Positions 1-8,051 of a stretch of DNA of 62,178 bases are shown here, piece by piece; positions within the stretch are counted from its first letter, which is position 1, and every line of letters begins with the position of its first letter. The DNA comes from an uncultured Roseburia sp. (lineage in GTDB: Bacteria; Bacillota; Clostridia; Lachnospirales; Lachnospiraceae). A program made the translations under genes and the position numbers. The notes below the pieces were generated by a model, which made no database searches, was not told the DNA's origin, and saw only the letters and a program-made list of their open reading frames with translations. The stretch lies in NCBI GenBank assembly GCA_934292805.1, contig CAKQXQ010000012.1, positions 1 to 62,178 of the forward strand, in the 5' to 3' direction.

Positions 1-82
1 CACAGTATCTCCAATAGTATAGCATACAGACCTTGGAGAGGGTCTATAAACACTACTACTTTATAATACGAGGAAATGAATC

Positions 83-997
83 ATGAACTGGTTAAATAAA
101 TTAGAACGCAAATTTGGAAGATATGCGATACCGAATCTTATTGTGTATCTGATCGGAGCATATTGCGTAGGATTTGTTCTTAATATGGCAGCACCGGGAT
201 TTTTAAGTTACCTTAATTTTCAGCCATACTATATTTTGCACGGACAGATCTGGCGGATTTTTACATGGATTTTTATGCCGACAGATACGAATATTATACT
301 CTTGGCGATTATGATGCTGTTTTATTATCAGCTCGGTACAACATTGGAACGGACATGGGGAACATTCCGCTTTAACGTCTATATAATAGGAGGAATCCTT
401 CTGACTGTGATCGGAAGCCTGGCAGCCTATGGACTGATCTATTTGTTTGCAGGACAGGGGATGGCATACGCCACAAGCTCGATCATGGGACAGCTGATCA
501 GTACAACTTATATTAATATGTCTATTTTTCTTGCGTTTGCCGTAATGTATCCGGATATGCAGATCCTGCTTTACTTTGTGATTCCGATCAAGATGAAATG
601 GATGGCTGTTTTTTATGCAGTGATGATGGTATCCAATGTATGGGAGATCTATCAGAGCATTTATTCTTATACACAGTCCGCATCTTCTGCACGCTGGTAT
701 GCAGGAATTATGCTTTTGTGCATTGTACTGTCACTGCTTAATTTCCTTATTTTCTTTTTGTCAACACGGAACTTAAACCGCTATACGCCGCATGAGATCC
801 ACAGAAGACAACAGTTTAAGGCACAGATGCGTGAACCAAGACCGGGTTCTGGCATTGCAAAGCATAAGTGTGCAGTATGCGGACGGACAGAGCTGGATGA
901 TCCGACTCTGGAATTCAGGTTCTGCTCCAAGTGTGAAGGAAATTATGAATACTGTCAGGATCATCTCTTTACACATCAGCATATCAGAAGAACCTGA
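83..997 (+). CDS. Rhomboid-like (probably inactive) membrane protein with C-terminal zinc ribbon
   Basis: This 304-residue integral membrane protein has about six hydrophobic segments in residues 15-255, laid out like a rhomboid protease. Residues around the third and fourth segments and the motif IPIKMKW after them resemble rhomboids. The catalytic GxSG serine motif is not visible: the equivalent stretch reads STTYINMS, and no histidine is seen in the last hydrophobic segment. The tail (about residues 260-300) holds CAVC, CSKC and nearby Cys/His residues typical of a zinc ribbon. The start is preceded by GAGG at 70-73. Function is unknown; a pseudoprotease role in membrane protein binding or quality control is inference. 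No clear terminator follows. Confidence 0.75.
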   Translation: MNWLNKLERKFGRYAIPNLIVYLIGAYCVGFVLNMAAPGFLSYLNFQPYYILHGQIWRIFTWIFMPTDTNIILLAIMMLFYYQLGTTLERTWGTFRFNVYIIGGILLTVIGSLAAYGLIYLFAGQGMAYATSSIMGQLISTTYINMSIFLAFAVMYPDMQILLYFVIPIKMKWMAVFYAVMMVSNVWEIYQSIYSYTQSASSARWYAGIMLLCIVLSLLNFLIFFLSTRNLNRYTPHEIHRRQQFKAQMREPRPGSGIAKHKCAVCGRTELDDPTLEFRFCSKCEGNYEYCQDHLFTHQHIRRT

Positions 998-1111
998 CAG
1001 GAAGTCTCACAATATCATTAGCTTTTTGGGATAATTATATTAGATTCTCTTATGAATGAAAAAATATTTTGAAAAAATCTATCAAAATATAAAATTTACA
1101 CACAAATCGTA

Positions 1112-1140
1112 TTGACGAAGAAAAATTGCTGTGATAGATT
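1112..1140 (+). promoter_or_regulatory. Candidate sigma-A promoter for the BMP transporter operon
   Basis: TTGACG at 1112-1117 and TAGATT at 1135-1140 are separated by exactly 17 bases, and lie 44 bases upstream of the binding-protein start. No purine riboswitch is evident in the short leader. Confidence 0.6.
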
Positions 1141-1183
1141 GACTCATGTACTTGGAAAATAGCTTATGTACAAGGAGGACAAT

Positions 1184-2434
1184 ATGAAAAAGACATTAAG
1201 CATTTTATTGGCAATGGGGCTTACAGTCAGCATGTTTGCAGGATGTGGTTCTTCTGCTTCAGAAAATAACGCAGCAGATAAGACGAACAATGAAACATCC
1301 ACAGAAGCAGGATCCGAGGGTGCGGCTTCGGCATCTGACATCAAAGTTGGTGTTATTTATATCGGGGATGAAAATGAAGGATACACTGCAGCACATATGG
1401 CAGGTATCGATGAGATGATGGCGAATCTTGGATTAGATGAAAGCCAGGTAATTGAGAAGACAACTGTTCCGGAAGATGAATCCGCTTATGATGCAGCAGT
1501 TGATCTTGCAGATCAGGGATGCAATATTATTTTTGCAACAAGCTTTGGACATGAAACATATGTAATGCAGGCAGCAGCAGAGTTCCCTGACATTCAGTTC
1601 TGTCATGCAACAGGTTATCAGGCAGCAGGCTCAGGTCTTTCTAATATGCACAACTACTTCGATGCAATTTATGAAGCACGTTATGTATCCGGTGTTGTTG
1701 CAGGTATGAAATTAAACGAAATGATCGAAAATGGCGATATCACAGCAGATCAGGCAAAAATCGGTTATGTAGGTGCATATCCATATGCAGAAGTTATTTC
1801 CGGTTTCACATCTTTCTATCTTGGTGCCAAGAGTGTGTGTGATTCTGTAACAATGGAAGTTCAGTATACAAACAGCTGGGCAGATATGGCCGGTGAAAAA
1901 GAAGTTGCAACTCAGCTGATCGCAGACAACTGCGTTCTTATCAGCCAGCATGCAGATACAACAGGAGCTCCGACAGCATGTGAAGAAGCAAAAGTTCCAT
2001 GTGTAGGTTACAATGTTGATATGACATCTGTTGCTCCGGATGCAGCACTTACATCTCCTACCAATAACTGGGGTGTATATTATACATATGCAGTACAGTG
2101 TGTATTAGACGGAACACCAATCGACACAGACTGGTGCAAAGGATTTTCTGAGGATGCTGTAAGAATCACCCCTGTAAATGAGGCAGTAGCAGCAGAAGGA
2201 ACAAATGAGAAGGTAGAAGAAGTAGAAGCAGCAATTAAAGACGGTTCTCTTCATGTATTTGATACATCCACATTTACAGTGAATGGCTCTTCTCTGGAAG
2301 ATCTGATCGCTGAGGGTGGCGATTATGCAAAATATGCTGATTATGTATCAGACGGATATTATCATGAATCAGAATTAGCATCTGCACCATCTTTTGATAT
2401 TATCATTGATGGTATTACATCCAAAACAAACTAG
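1184..2434 (+). CDS. BMP-family ABC transporter substrate-binding lipoprotein
   Basis: This 416-residue lipoprotein has a signal peptide with lipobox FAGC (Cys21) followed by a Ser/Asn/Glu-rich linker. The body resembles the BMP/PnrA (basic membrane protein, Med) family: KVGVIYIGDENEGYTAAHMAG near residue 50, then IIFATSFGHE and VSGVVAGM. Family members bind purine nucleosides or related ligands for an ABC importer. I start it at 1184 rather than the in-frame ATG at 1166, because AAGGAGG (1172-1178) sits 5 bases before 1184. It is the first gene of a four-gene transporter cluster and is separated from the ATPase gene by a strong hairpin. The substrate is inferred from the family only. Confidence 0.9.
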   Translation: MKKTLSILLAMGLTVSMFAGCGSSASENNAADKTNNETSTEAGSEGAASASDIKVGVIYIGDENEGYTAAHMAGIDEMMANLGLDESQVIEKTTVPEDESAYDAAVDLADQGCNIIFATSFGHETYVMQAAAEFPDIQFCHATGYQAAGSGLSNMHNYFDAIYEARYVSGVVAGMKLNEMIENGDITADQAKIGYVGAYPYAEVISGFTSFYLGAKSVCDSVTMEVQYTNSWADMAGEKEVATQLIADNCVLISQHADTTGAPTACEEAKVPCVGYNVDMTSVAPDAALTSPTNNWGVYYTYAVQCVLDGTPIDTDWCKGFSEDAVRITPVNEAVAAEGTNEKVEEVEAAIKDGSLHVFDTSTFTVNGSSLEDLIAEGGDYAKYADYVSDGYYHESELASAPSFDIIIDGITSKTN

Positions 2435-2477
2435 TACGTTAAGACTGTCATAAAATTACAGAGAGAAAAAGAAAATG

Positions 2478-2526
2478 CCTTCTTAGTCTGTTTTTGTACG
2501 GAAACCGTGCAAAAACAGGCGGAAGG
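2478..2526 (+). promoter_or_regulatory. Strong intergenic mRNA hairpin between binding protein and ATPase
   Basis: CTGTTTTTGTACGG (2488-2501) pairs with CCGTGCAAAAACAG (2505-2518) around an AAA loop, with one G-U pair. CCTTC (2478-2482) and GAAGG (2522-2526) extend it below an internal loop. No U tract follows, so it is more likely an mRNA stabiliser or partial attenuator that sets the binding-protein to transporter ratio. Confidence 0.6.
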
Positions 2527-2554
2527 ATTTTCGTGTTTATTAGGAGGATTATTT

Positions 2555-4087
2555 GTGGAAACAATAAATGCGATTGAACTGAAAGGCGTGACCAAACGTT
2601 TCGGTGATGTTGTAGCAAACGATAACGTGAATCTGACTGTCAGGAAAGGTGAAATTCTGTCAATTTTGGGAGAGAATGGTAGTGGAAAGACTACGTTGAT
2701 GAACATGCTTTCCGGAATTTACTTTCCGGATGAAGGAGAGATTTTAGTAGATGGAAAAGAAGTGACGATCCGTTCCCCAAAAGATTCCTTCGCACTCGGA
2801 ATTGGAATGATTCATCAGCATTTCAAGCTGATCAATATTTTGACAGCCGCCGAGAATATTATTTTAGGACTGCCTGGCAAAGAAAAGCTGAACATGAAGC
2901 AGATTGAGAAAGAGATCAAAGAGCTTACCGACAAATACGGTTTTGATCTGGACCCTTCCCAGAAGATTTATGATATGTCAGTTTCCCAGAAGCAGACAGT
3001 TGAGATCGTAAAAGTGTTATACAGAGGTGCTGATATATTGATCCTGGATGAACCGACTGCTGTACTGACTCCGCAGGAGACAGAAAAACTTTTTGCAGTG
3101 CTCCGTAACATGAGAAAATCCGGAAAATCCATTATTATCATTACCCATAAGTTAAATGAAGTGTTAGAGCTTTCTGACCGCGTAGCTGTTCTTAGAAAGG
3201 GAAAATACATTGATACGGTAGAGACAGCACAGGCAACGGTAGAGTCTTTGACAGAGATGATGGTTGGTGAAAAGGTGACATTAGACATTAACCGTACAGA
3301 ACCGGTCGGCGTAGAAAAACGTATCGAGATGCGTGGCATCACATGTAAAAACAGAGAGGGACTTACGGTATTAAAAGAAGCTTCCTTTACTGCCTATAGT
3401 GGAGAAATTCTTGGAGTTGCCGGAATTTCCGGAAGCGGACAGAGGGAGCTGTTAGAGTCTGTAGCAGGATTGCAGCCGATTGAAAGTGGAGAGATCTTAT
3501 ACTATTCTCCGGAAAATACTACGGAGAAGATTTCTGAGATGAAAGCAGAAGATATTAAAAATCTTGGAATCTCATTATCCTTTGTTCCGGAAGACCGCCT
3601 TGGAATGGGACTGGTTGGCTCCATGGATCTGACGGATAACATGATGATCCGAAGCTACAAAGAAGGCGGACATTTCTTTGCAGACCGCAAGGCACCGAAA
3701 AAACTTGCAGAAGAGATTGTTGAAAAATTAGATGTTGTTACACCGGGAGTAGATACACCGGTCAGCAGGCTGTCAGGTGGAAATGTACAGAAGATTTTAG
3801 TCGGAAGAGAGATTGCAAACAATCCGACGGTTCTTATGGTAGCTTATCCGGTAAGAGGTCTGGATATTAATTCCTCCTACACAATTTATAATCTGCTGAA
3901 CGACCAGAAGAAAAAGGGTGTTGCGGTCATTTGTGTCGGAGAAGACCTTGATGTATTATTGGATCTCTGCGATAGAATCCTTGTATTAAACAGTGGAAAA
4001 ATATCAGGCATCGTGGATGCACGTACAACAACAAAAGAAAAACTTGGTATGATGATGACCGGTATGACGGAGGATAAGAATGAGTAA
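2555..4087 (+). CDS. BMP-type ABC importer ATPase with two nucleotide-binding domains
   Basis: This 510-residue protein is a tandem-domain ATPase of the RbsA/MglA/YufO type. The first domain has Walker A GENGSGKTT (about 39-47), the degenerate signature SVSQKQ and Walker B ILILDEPT. The second has a degenerate Walker A (GISGSGQRE, lysine replaced), a signature LSGGNVQK and the PVRGLD region. Such asymmetry is normal in the family. The start is a GTG at 2555 with AGGAGG at 2542-2547; an upstream in-frame start would put the hairpin stem inside the coding region. The stop overlaps the next gene by 8 bases, which suggests translational coupling. It should energise import of the ligand bound by the preceding lipoprotein. 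Confidence 0.9.
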   Translation: METINAIELKGVTKRFGDVVANDNVNLTVRKGEILSILGENGSGKTTLMNMLSGIYFPDEGEILVDGKEVTIRSPKDSFALGIGMIHQHFKLINILTAAENIILGLPGKEKLNMKQIEKEIKELTDKYGFDLDPSQKIYDMSVSQKQTVEIVKVLYRGADILILDEPTAVLTPQETEKLFAVLRNMRKSGKSIIIITHKLNEVLELSDRVAVLRKGKYIDTVETAQATVESLTEMMVGEKVTLDINRTEPVGVEKRIEMRGITCKNREGLTVLKEASFTAYSGEILGVAGISGSGQRELLESVAGLQPIESGEILYYSPENTTEKISEMKAEDIKNLGISLSFVPEDRLGMGLVGSMDLTDNMMIRSYKEGGHFFADRKAPKKLAEEIVEKLDVVTPGVDTPVSRLSGGNVQKILVGREIANNPTVLMVAYPVRGLDINSSYTIYNLLNDQKKKGVAVICVGEDLDVLLDLCDRILVLNSGKISGIVDARTTTKEKLGMMMTGMTEDKNE

Positions 4088-5186
4088 GGATAATATGATT
4101 TCGAAAAAAGAGCCATTTGCACGTATGATAAAAAGAGATCATATCAGTGCAAAAAAAGCATGGGCAATCCGTCTGGCCGCTGCAGCATTATCATTAATAG
4201 TGGTGGCAATTGTGATCGTTTTTATCACAAAGCAGAATCCAATCCAGGTGTATCTCGGAATTATTGACGGAGCAGTAGGAAGCAGCAGAAGAATCTGGGT
4301 AACAATACGTGAGATGATGGTTCTTCTCTGTATTGCGGTAGGTCTTACTCCGGCATTTAAAATGAAATTCTGGAACATTGGTGCAGAAGGACAGATTTTA
4401 ATGGGCGGTACAGCTACGGCAGCCATGATGATTTATTTTGGAGACAAAATGCCGAATGGAGTTCTCCTGCTTGTTATTTTTATAACAAGTGCACTCGCAG
4501 GAATGGTCTGGGGAGTACTTCCGGCTATATTTAAAGCATATTTTAATACAAATGAGACATTGTTTACATTAATGCTCAATTATGTTGCAATGCAGATCGT
4601 AACTTTCTGTATTGTTTTCTGGGAAAATCCAAGTGGATCCAATACAGTAGGAATTATTAATGCGGCTACAAGAAAGGGATGGTTCCCAACGATTTTCGGA
4701 AACGCATACACATTAAATGTGATCCTTGTACTGGCGATCACAGCCCTGATTTCTATCTATATGAAATATTCCAAGCAGGGATATGAGATATCCGTTGTTG
4801 GTGAAAGCCAGAATACTGCCAGATATGCAGGTATTGATGTAAAAAAAGTCATTATCCGTACGATGATGATATCAGGAGCCATCTGCGGTATTGCAGGAAG
4901 TATTATCGTAAGCGGAGCAAGCCATACAATCTCCACCAGTACAGCAGGCGGAAGGGGATTTACAGCGATTATTGTAGCCTGGATGTCCAAGTTTAATCCA
5001 TGGGCAATGATCCTTGTTTCAGGCTTCCTTGTATTTATGCAGCAGGGATCCATTCAGATCGCTTCCCAGTATGGATTAAACGAAAATGCATCAGATATTA
5101 TTACAGGTATTATATTATTTTTCCTTATCGGATGTGAATTCTTTATAAACTACAAATTGGAGTTCCGTAAGAAAGGAGACAAATAA
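4080..5186 (+). CDS. ABC transporter permease, BMP/nucleoside type (YufP-like)
   Basis: This 368-residue polytopic membrane protein has a short cytoplasmic N-terminus, then eight to ten hydrophobic segments. The conserved region FKMKFWNIGAEGQILMGG (about 90-108) and the loop GESQNTARYAGIDVKK (about 240-255) are typical of the BPD_transp_2 family that pairs with BMP proteins. It overlaps the ATPase gene by 8 bases and is followed after one base by a second, related permease, so the two should form a heterodimeric channel. Confidence 0.9.
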   Translation: MSKDNMISKKEPFARMIKRDHISAKKAWAIRLAAAALSLIVVAIVIVFITKQNPIQVYLGIIDGAVGSSRRIWVTIREMMVLLCIAVGLTPAFKMKFWNIGAEGQILMGGTATAAMMIYFGDKMPNGVLLLVIFITSALAGMVWGVLPAIFKAYFNTNETLFTLMLNYVAMQIVTFCIVFWENPSGSNTVGIINAATRKGWFPTIFGNAYTLNVILVLAITALISIYMKYSKQGYEISVVGESQNTARYAGIDVKKVIIRTMMISGAICGIAGSIIVSGASHTISTSTAGGRGFTAIIVAWMSKFNPWAMILVSGFLVFMQQGSIQIASQYGLNENASDIITGIILFFLIGCEFFINYKLEFRKKGDK

Positions 5187-5187
5187 G

Positions 5188-6168
5188 ATGACATTATTAT
5201 TGACATTTATCCAGAAAGCGATCGGACAGGGGGTTGCGATCCTGTTTGGAGCATCCGGTGAGATCGTAACTGAGAAATCCGGAAACTTAAATCTTGGTAT
5301 TCCGGGAATTATGTATATGGGCGGTATTGCAGGATTGATGGGAGCGTTCTTCTATGAAAACGGAACGGAAAATCCAAACGGACTGATCGGACTTTTGATC
5401 TCATTTTTATGCACTTTGCTCGCAGCTGCACTTGGCGGTCTGATCTATAGTTTTCTTACGATCACACTTCGTGCAAATCAGAACGTTGTCGGTCTTGCAC
5501 TTACAACCTTTGGTGTTGGTTTTGGTAACTTTTTTGGCGGATCCATCTCAAAACTGGCCGGTGGTGTAGGACAGATCTCAGTTGCTACAACAGCAGCAGC
5601 TTACAGAGCGAGCATTCCTGGATTATCAGGGATACCGGTGATTGGCAATCTTTTATTCTCCTATGGATTCCTTACATATCTGTCTGTTATCATAGCGGTT
5701 GTTATGACATATTTCCTCAAAAAGACAAGGAAGGGATTAAATCTTAGGGCTGTAGGAGAGAGCCCTGCCACAGCAGATGCAGCAGGTATCAATGTTTCAA
5801 AATACAAATATATAGCAACTGTGACAGGATCAGCCATTGCAGGTCTTGGAGGACTGTACTTTGTTATGGAGTATCTTGGCGGAACATGGACAAACAATGG
5901 ATTTGGAGACCGTGGATGGCTTGCCATCGCTCTTGTTATTCTGGCACTCTGGAATCCGGATCATGCAATCTGGGGATCTTTTGTTTTTGGTGGATTATAT
6001 ATTTTATATATTTATCTTCCGGGACTTACAAGGGCAACACAGGAGCTTGTAAAGATGCTCCCTTATGTTGTGACGATCATTGTTCTTATTATATCAAGTA
6101 AACGAAACAAACAGGAAAACCAGCCACCGGCAAGCCTCGGTACAGCTTATTTCCGTGAGGACAGATAA
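5188..6168 (+). CDS. ABC transporter permease, BMP/nucleoside type (YufQ-like)
   Basis: This 326-residue polytopic permease is a paralogue of the preceding one. It shows the family hallmarks GEIVTEKSGNLNLGIPGI near residue 25 and GESPATADAAGINVSKYK near residue 190. The ribosome binding site AAAGGAG lies at the end of the preceding gene. It completes the cluster: binding protein, dual ATPase and two different permeases. The ligand is probably a nucleoside or purine by family. Confidence 0.9.
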   Translation: MTLLLTFIQKAIGQGVAILFGASGEIVTEKSGNLNLGIPGIMYMGGIAGLMGAFFYENGTENPNGLIGLLISFLCTLLAAALGGLIYSFLTITLRANQNVVGLALTTFGVGFGNFFGGSISKLAGGVGQISVATTAAAYRASIPGLSGIPVIGNLLFSYGFLTYLSVIIAVVMTYFLKKTRKGLNLRAVGESPATADAAGINVSKYKYIATVTGSAIAGLGGLYFVMEYLGGTWTNNGFGDRGWLAIALVILALWNPDHAIWGSFVFGGLYILYIYLPGLTRATQELVKMLPYVVTIIVLIISSKRNKQENQPPASLGTAYFREDR

Positions 6169-6200
6169 GGTTAAAAACACATTTTCCTGCAAGGAAATAC

Positions 6201-6229
6201 TTGCACAGAAATCATACATAATGTATGAT
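6201..6229 (+). promoter_or_regulatory. Candidate glnS promoter overlapped by a 19-base palindrome
   Basis: TTGCAC (6201-6206) and TATGAT (6224-6229) are 17 bases apart. A perfect inverted repeat, ATCATACAT-A-ATGTATGAT (6211-6229), fills the spacer and the -10 box. A second dyad, TGCAAG/CTTGCA (6188-6193 and 6200-6205), overlaps the -35. This is the layout of an operator, but no regulator can be named. Confidence 0.6.
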
Positions 6230-6283
6230 GTTAAAAGAATTGCTGATGAGGCGTCAGCAAATAATTGGAAAAGGAGAATGATT

Positions 6284-7975
6284 ATGGAAAACGAAACTGT
6301 CTCTAAGAATTTTATTGAGCAGATCATTGATAAAGATATTGAGGAAGGACATTGTCAGGAAGTCCATACAAGATTCCCACCGGAACCAAACGGATATCTT
6401 CATATCGGACATGCAAAGTCTATTCTTTTAAATTATGGTTTGTCACAGAAATATAACGGAAAGTTTAATCTTCGTTTTGATGATACGAATCCTACTAAGG
6501 AGAAAACAGAATTTGTTGAGGCGATTGAAGCAGACATCGCATGGCTTGGAGCTGACTGGGAAGGAAGACTGTTCTTTGCATCTGATTATTTCGAACAGAT
6601 GTATGAGGGCGCAGTGAAGCTTATCAGAAAGGGAAAAGCTTATGTATCAGATCTTTCGGCAGAACAGATCCGCGAATACAGAGGAACATTGACAGAACCG
6701 GGAAAGGAAGATCCATACAGTACACGTTCTGTAGAAGAGAATCTTGCTTTGTTTGAAGATATGAAGAACGGCAAGGTTGCAGACGGAGAGAAAGTACTCC
6801 GTGCAAGAATTGACATGGCGTCTTCTAATATCAATATGAGAGATCCTGTTATTTATCGTGTTGCACATATGTCACACCACAGAACAGGAGACAAATGGTG
6901 CATTTATCCAATGTATGATTTTGCACATCCGATCGAAGATGCGATCGAAGGAATTACACATTCCATCTGTACACTTGAGTTTGAAGATCACAGACCATTA
7001 TATGACTGGGTCATTGAAGAAGTCGGAAAGGATATGATCCCAAATAAAGAGGAGATGCCTCCAAGACAGATAGAGTTCGCAAAATTATATCTTACCAATG
7101 TTGTGACCGGAAAACGTTATATCAAACGTCTGGTAGAAGAGGGCATCGTAGATGGATGGGATGATCCTCGCCTTGTATCCATCGCAGCATTAAGAAGAAG
7201 AGGATTCACACCGGAATCTATCAAAATGTTTGTTGAACTTTGCGGTATTTCAAAGGCAAACAGCTCAGTTGATTATGCAATGCTTGAGTATTGTATCCGT
7301 GAGGATCTGAAGTTGAAGAAACCACGTATGATGGCTATTTTGGATCCTGTAAAAGTTGTGATCGATAACTATCCGGAAGGACAGATCGAATATCTTGATG
7401 TTGTGAACAACCTTGAGAATGAAGAACTCGGAAGTAGAAAGGTTCCGTTTGGACGTGAAATCTATATTGATCGTGAAGATTTCATGGAAGAGCCTCCTAA
7501 GAAATATTTCCGTATGTTCCCTGGGAATGAAGTACGTCTTATGAATGCATATTTTGTTACCTGCAACAGCTTTGTAAAAGACGAGGATGGCAAAGTGACA
7601 GAGATCCACTGTACTTATGATCCTGCATCCCGCGGTGGAAACAGCCCGGATGGACGCAAAGTAAAAGGAACGATCCAGTGGGTATCTGCAGAGAAGAACG
7701 TAAAAGCAGAAGTACGTCTGTATGAAAATATTGTGGATGAGGAGAAGGGTGTATATAACGAAGATGGAAGTCTTAACCTGAATCCAAATTCACTGACTGT
7801 TCTGAAAAACTGTTATGTGGAAGAAAATCTTGCCGGAGCAAAAGCTTATGACAGCTTCCAGTTTGTACGTCAGGGATTCTTCTGTGTAGACGCAAAAGAC
7901 TCATCAGAAGAACATCTTGTATTTAACCGTATTGTTTCACTGAAGAGCTCATTTAAGCTTCCAGCTAATAATTAA
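6284..7975 (+). CDS. glnS: Glutaminyl-tRNA synthetase
   Basis: This 563-residue class I aminoacyl-tRNA synthetase charges tRNA-Gln with glutamine in the cytoplasm. FPPEPNGYLHIGHAKSI (about 31-47) contains the HIGH signature and the GlnRS-specific FPPEPNGYLH segment, which separates it from GluRS. GWDDPRLVSIAALRRRGF is the GlnRS-type segment after the second active-site loop. That loop reads VVTGKRY where E. coli GlnRS has VMSKR, so the KMSKS motif is degenerate but keeps the key lysine. The C-terminal anticodon-binding beta-barrels are present. I start it at 6284, 7 bases after AAGGAG (6272-6276); the ATG at 6278 is too close. Its own promoter-like site precedes it and a strong terminator follows. 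Confidence 0.93.
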   Translation: MENETVSKNFIEQIIDKDIEEGHCQEVHTRFPPEPNGYLHIGHAKSILLNYGLSQKYNGKFNLRFDDTNPTKEKTEFVEAIEADIAWLGADWEGRLFFASDYFEQMYEGAVKLIRKGKAYVSDLSAEQIREYRGTLTEPGKEDPYSTRSVEENLALFEDMKNGKVADGEKVLRARIDMASSNINMRDPVIYRVAHMSHHRTGDKWCIYPMYDFAHPIEDAIEGITHSICTLEFEDHRPLYDWVIEEVGKDMIPNKEEMPPRQIEFAKLYLTNVVTGKRYIKRLVEEGIVDGWDDPRLVSIAALRRRGFTPESIKMFVELCGISKANSSVDYAMLEYCIREDLKLKKPRMMAILDPVKVVIDNYPEGQIEYLDVVNNLENEELGSRKVPFGREIYIDREDFMEEPPKKYFRMFPGNEVRLMNAYFVTCNSFVKDEDGKVTEIHCTYDPASRGGNSPDGRKVKGTIQWVSAEKNVKAEVRLYENIVDEEKGVYNEDGSLNLNPNSLTVLKNCYVEENLAGAKAYDSFQFVRQGFFCVDAKDSSEEHLVFNRIVSLKSSFKLPANN

Positions 7976-7990
7976 TAATCCGTAAAAATT

Positions 7991-8034
7991 CCTGCCTGTA
8001 ATTACATGAAACAGTAATTCGGGCAGGATTTTTT
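7991..8034 (+). terminator. Rho-independent terminator after glnS
   Basis: CCTGCCTG...AATTAC pairs with GTAATTCGGGCAGG (7991-8027), with a bulged base, followed by ATTTTTT. Confidence 0.85.
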
Positions 8035-8051
8035 GAAAGGAATCATATAAA

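Noticed and set aside
998..1183. Purine riboswitch before the BMP operon
   Set aside because: The leader after the proposed start is too short and I see no conserved purine aptamer core.
2507..2554. Upstream start for the BMP transporter ATPase
   Set aside because: The 16 extra codons lie partly in the hairpin, and the AGGAGG site at 2542-2547 points to GTG 2555.
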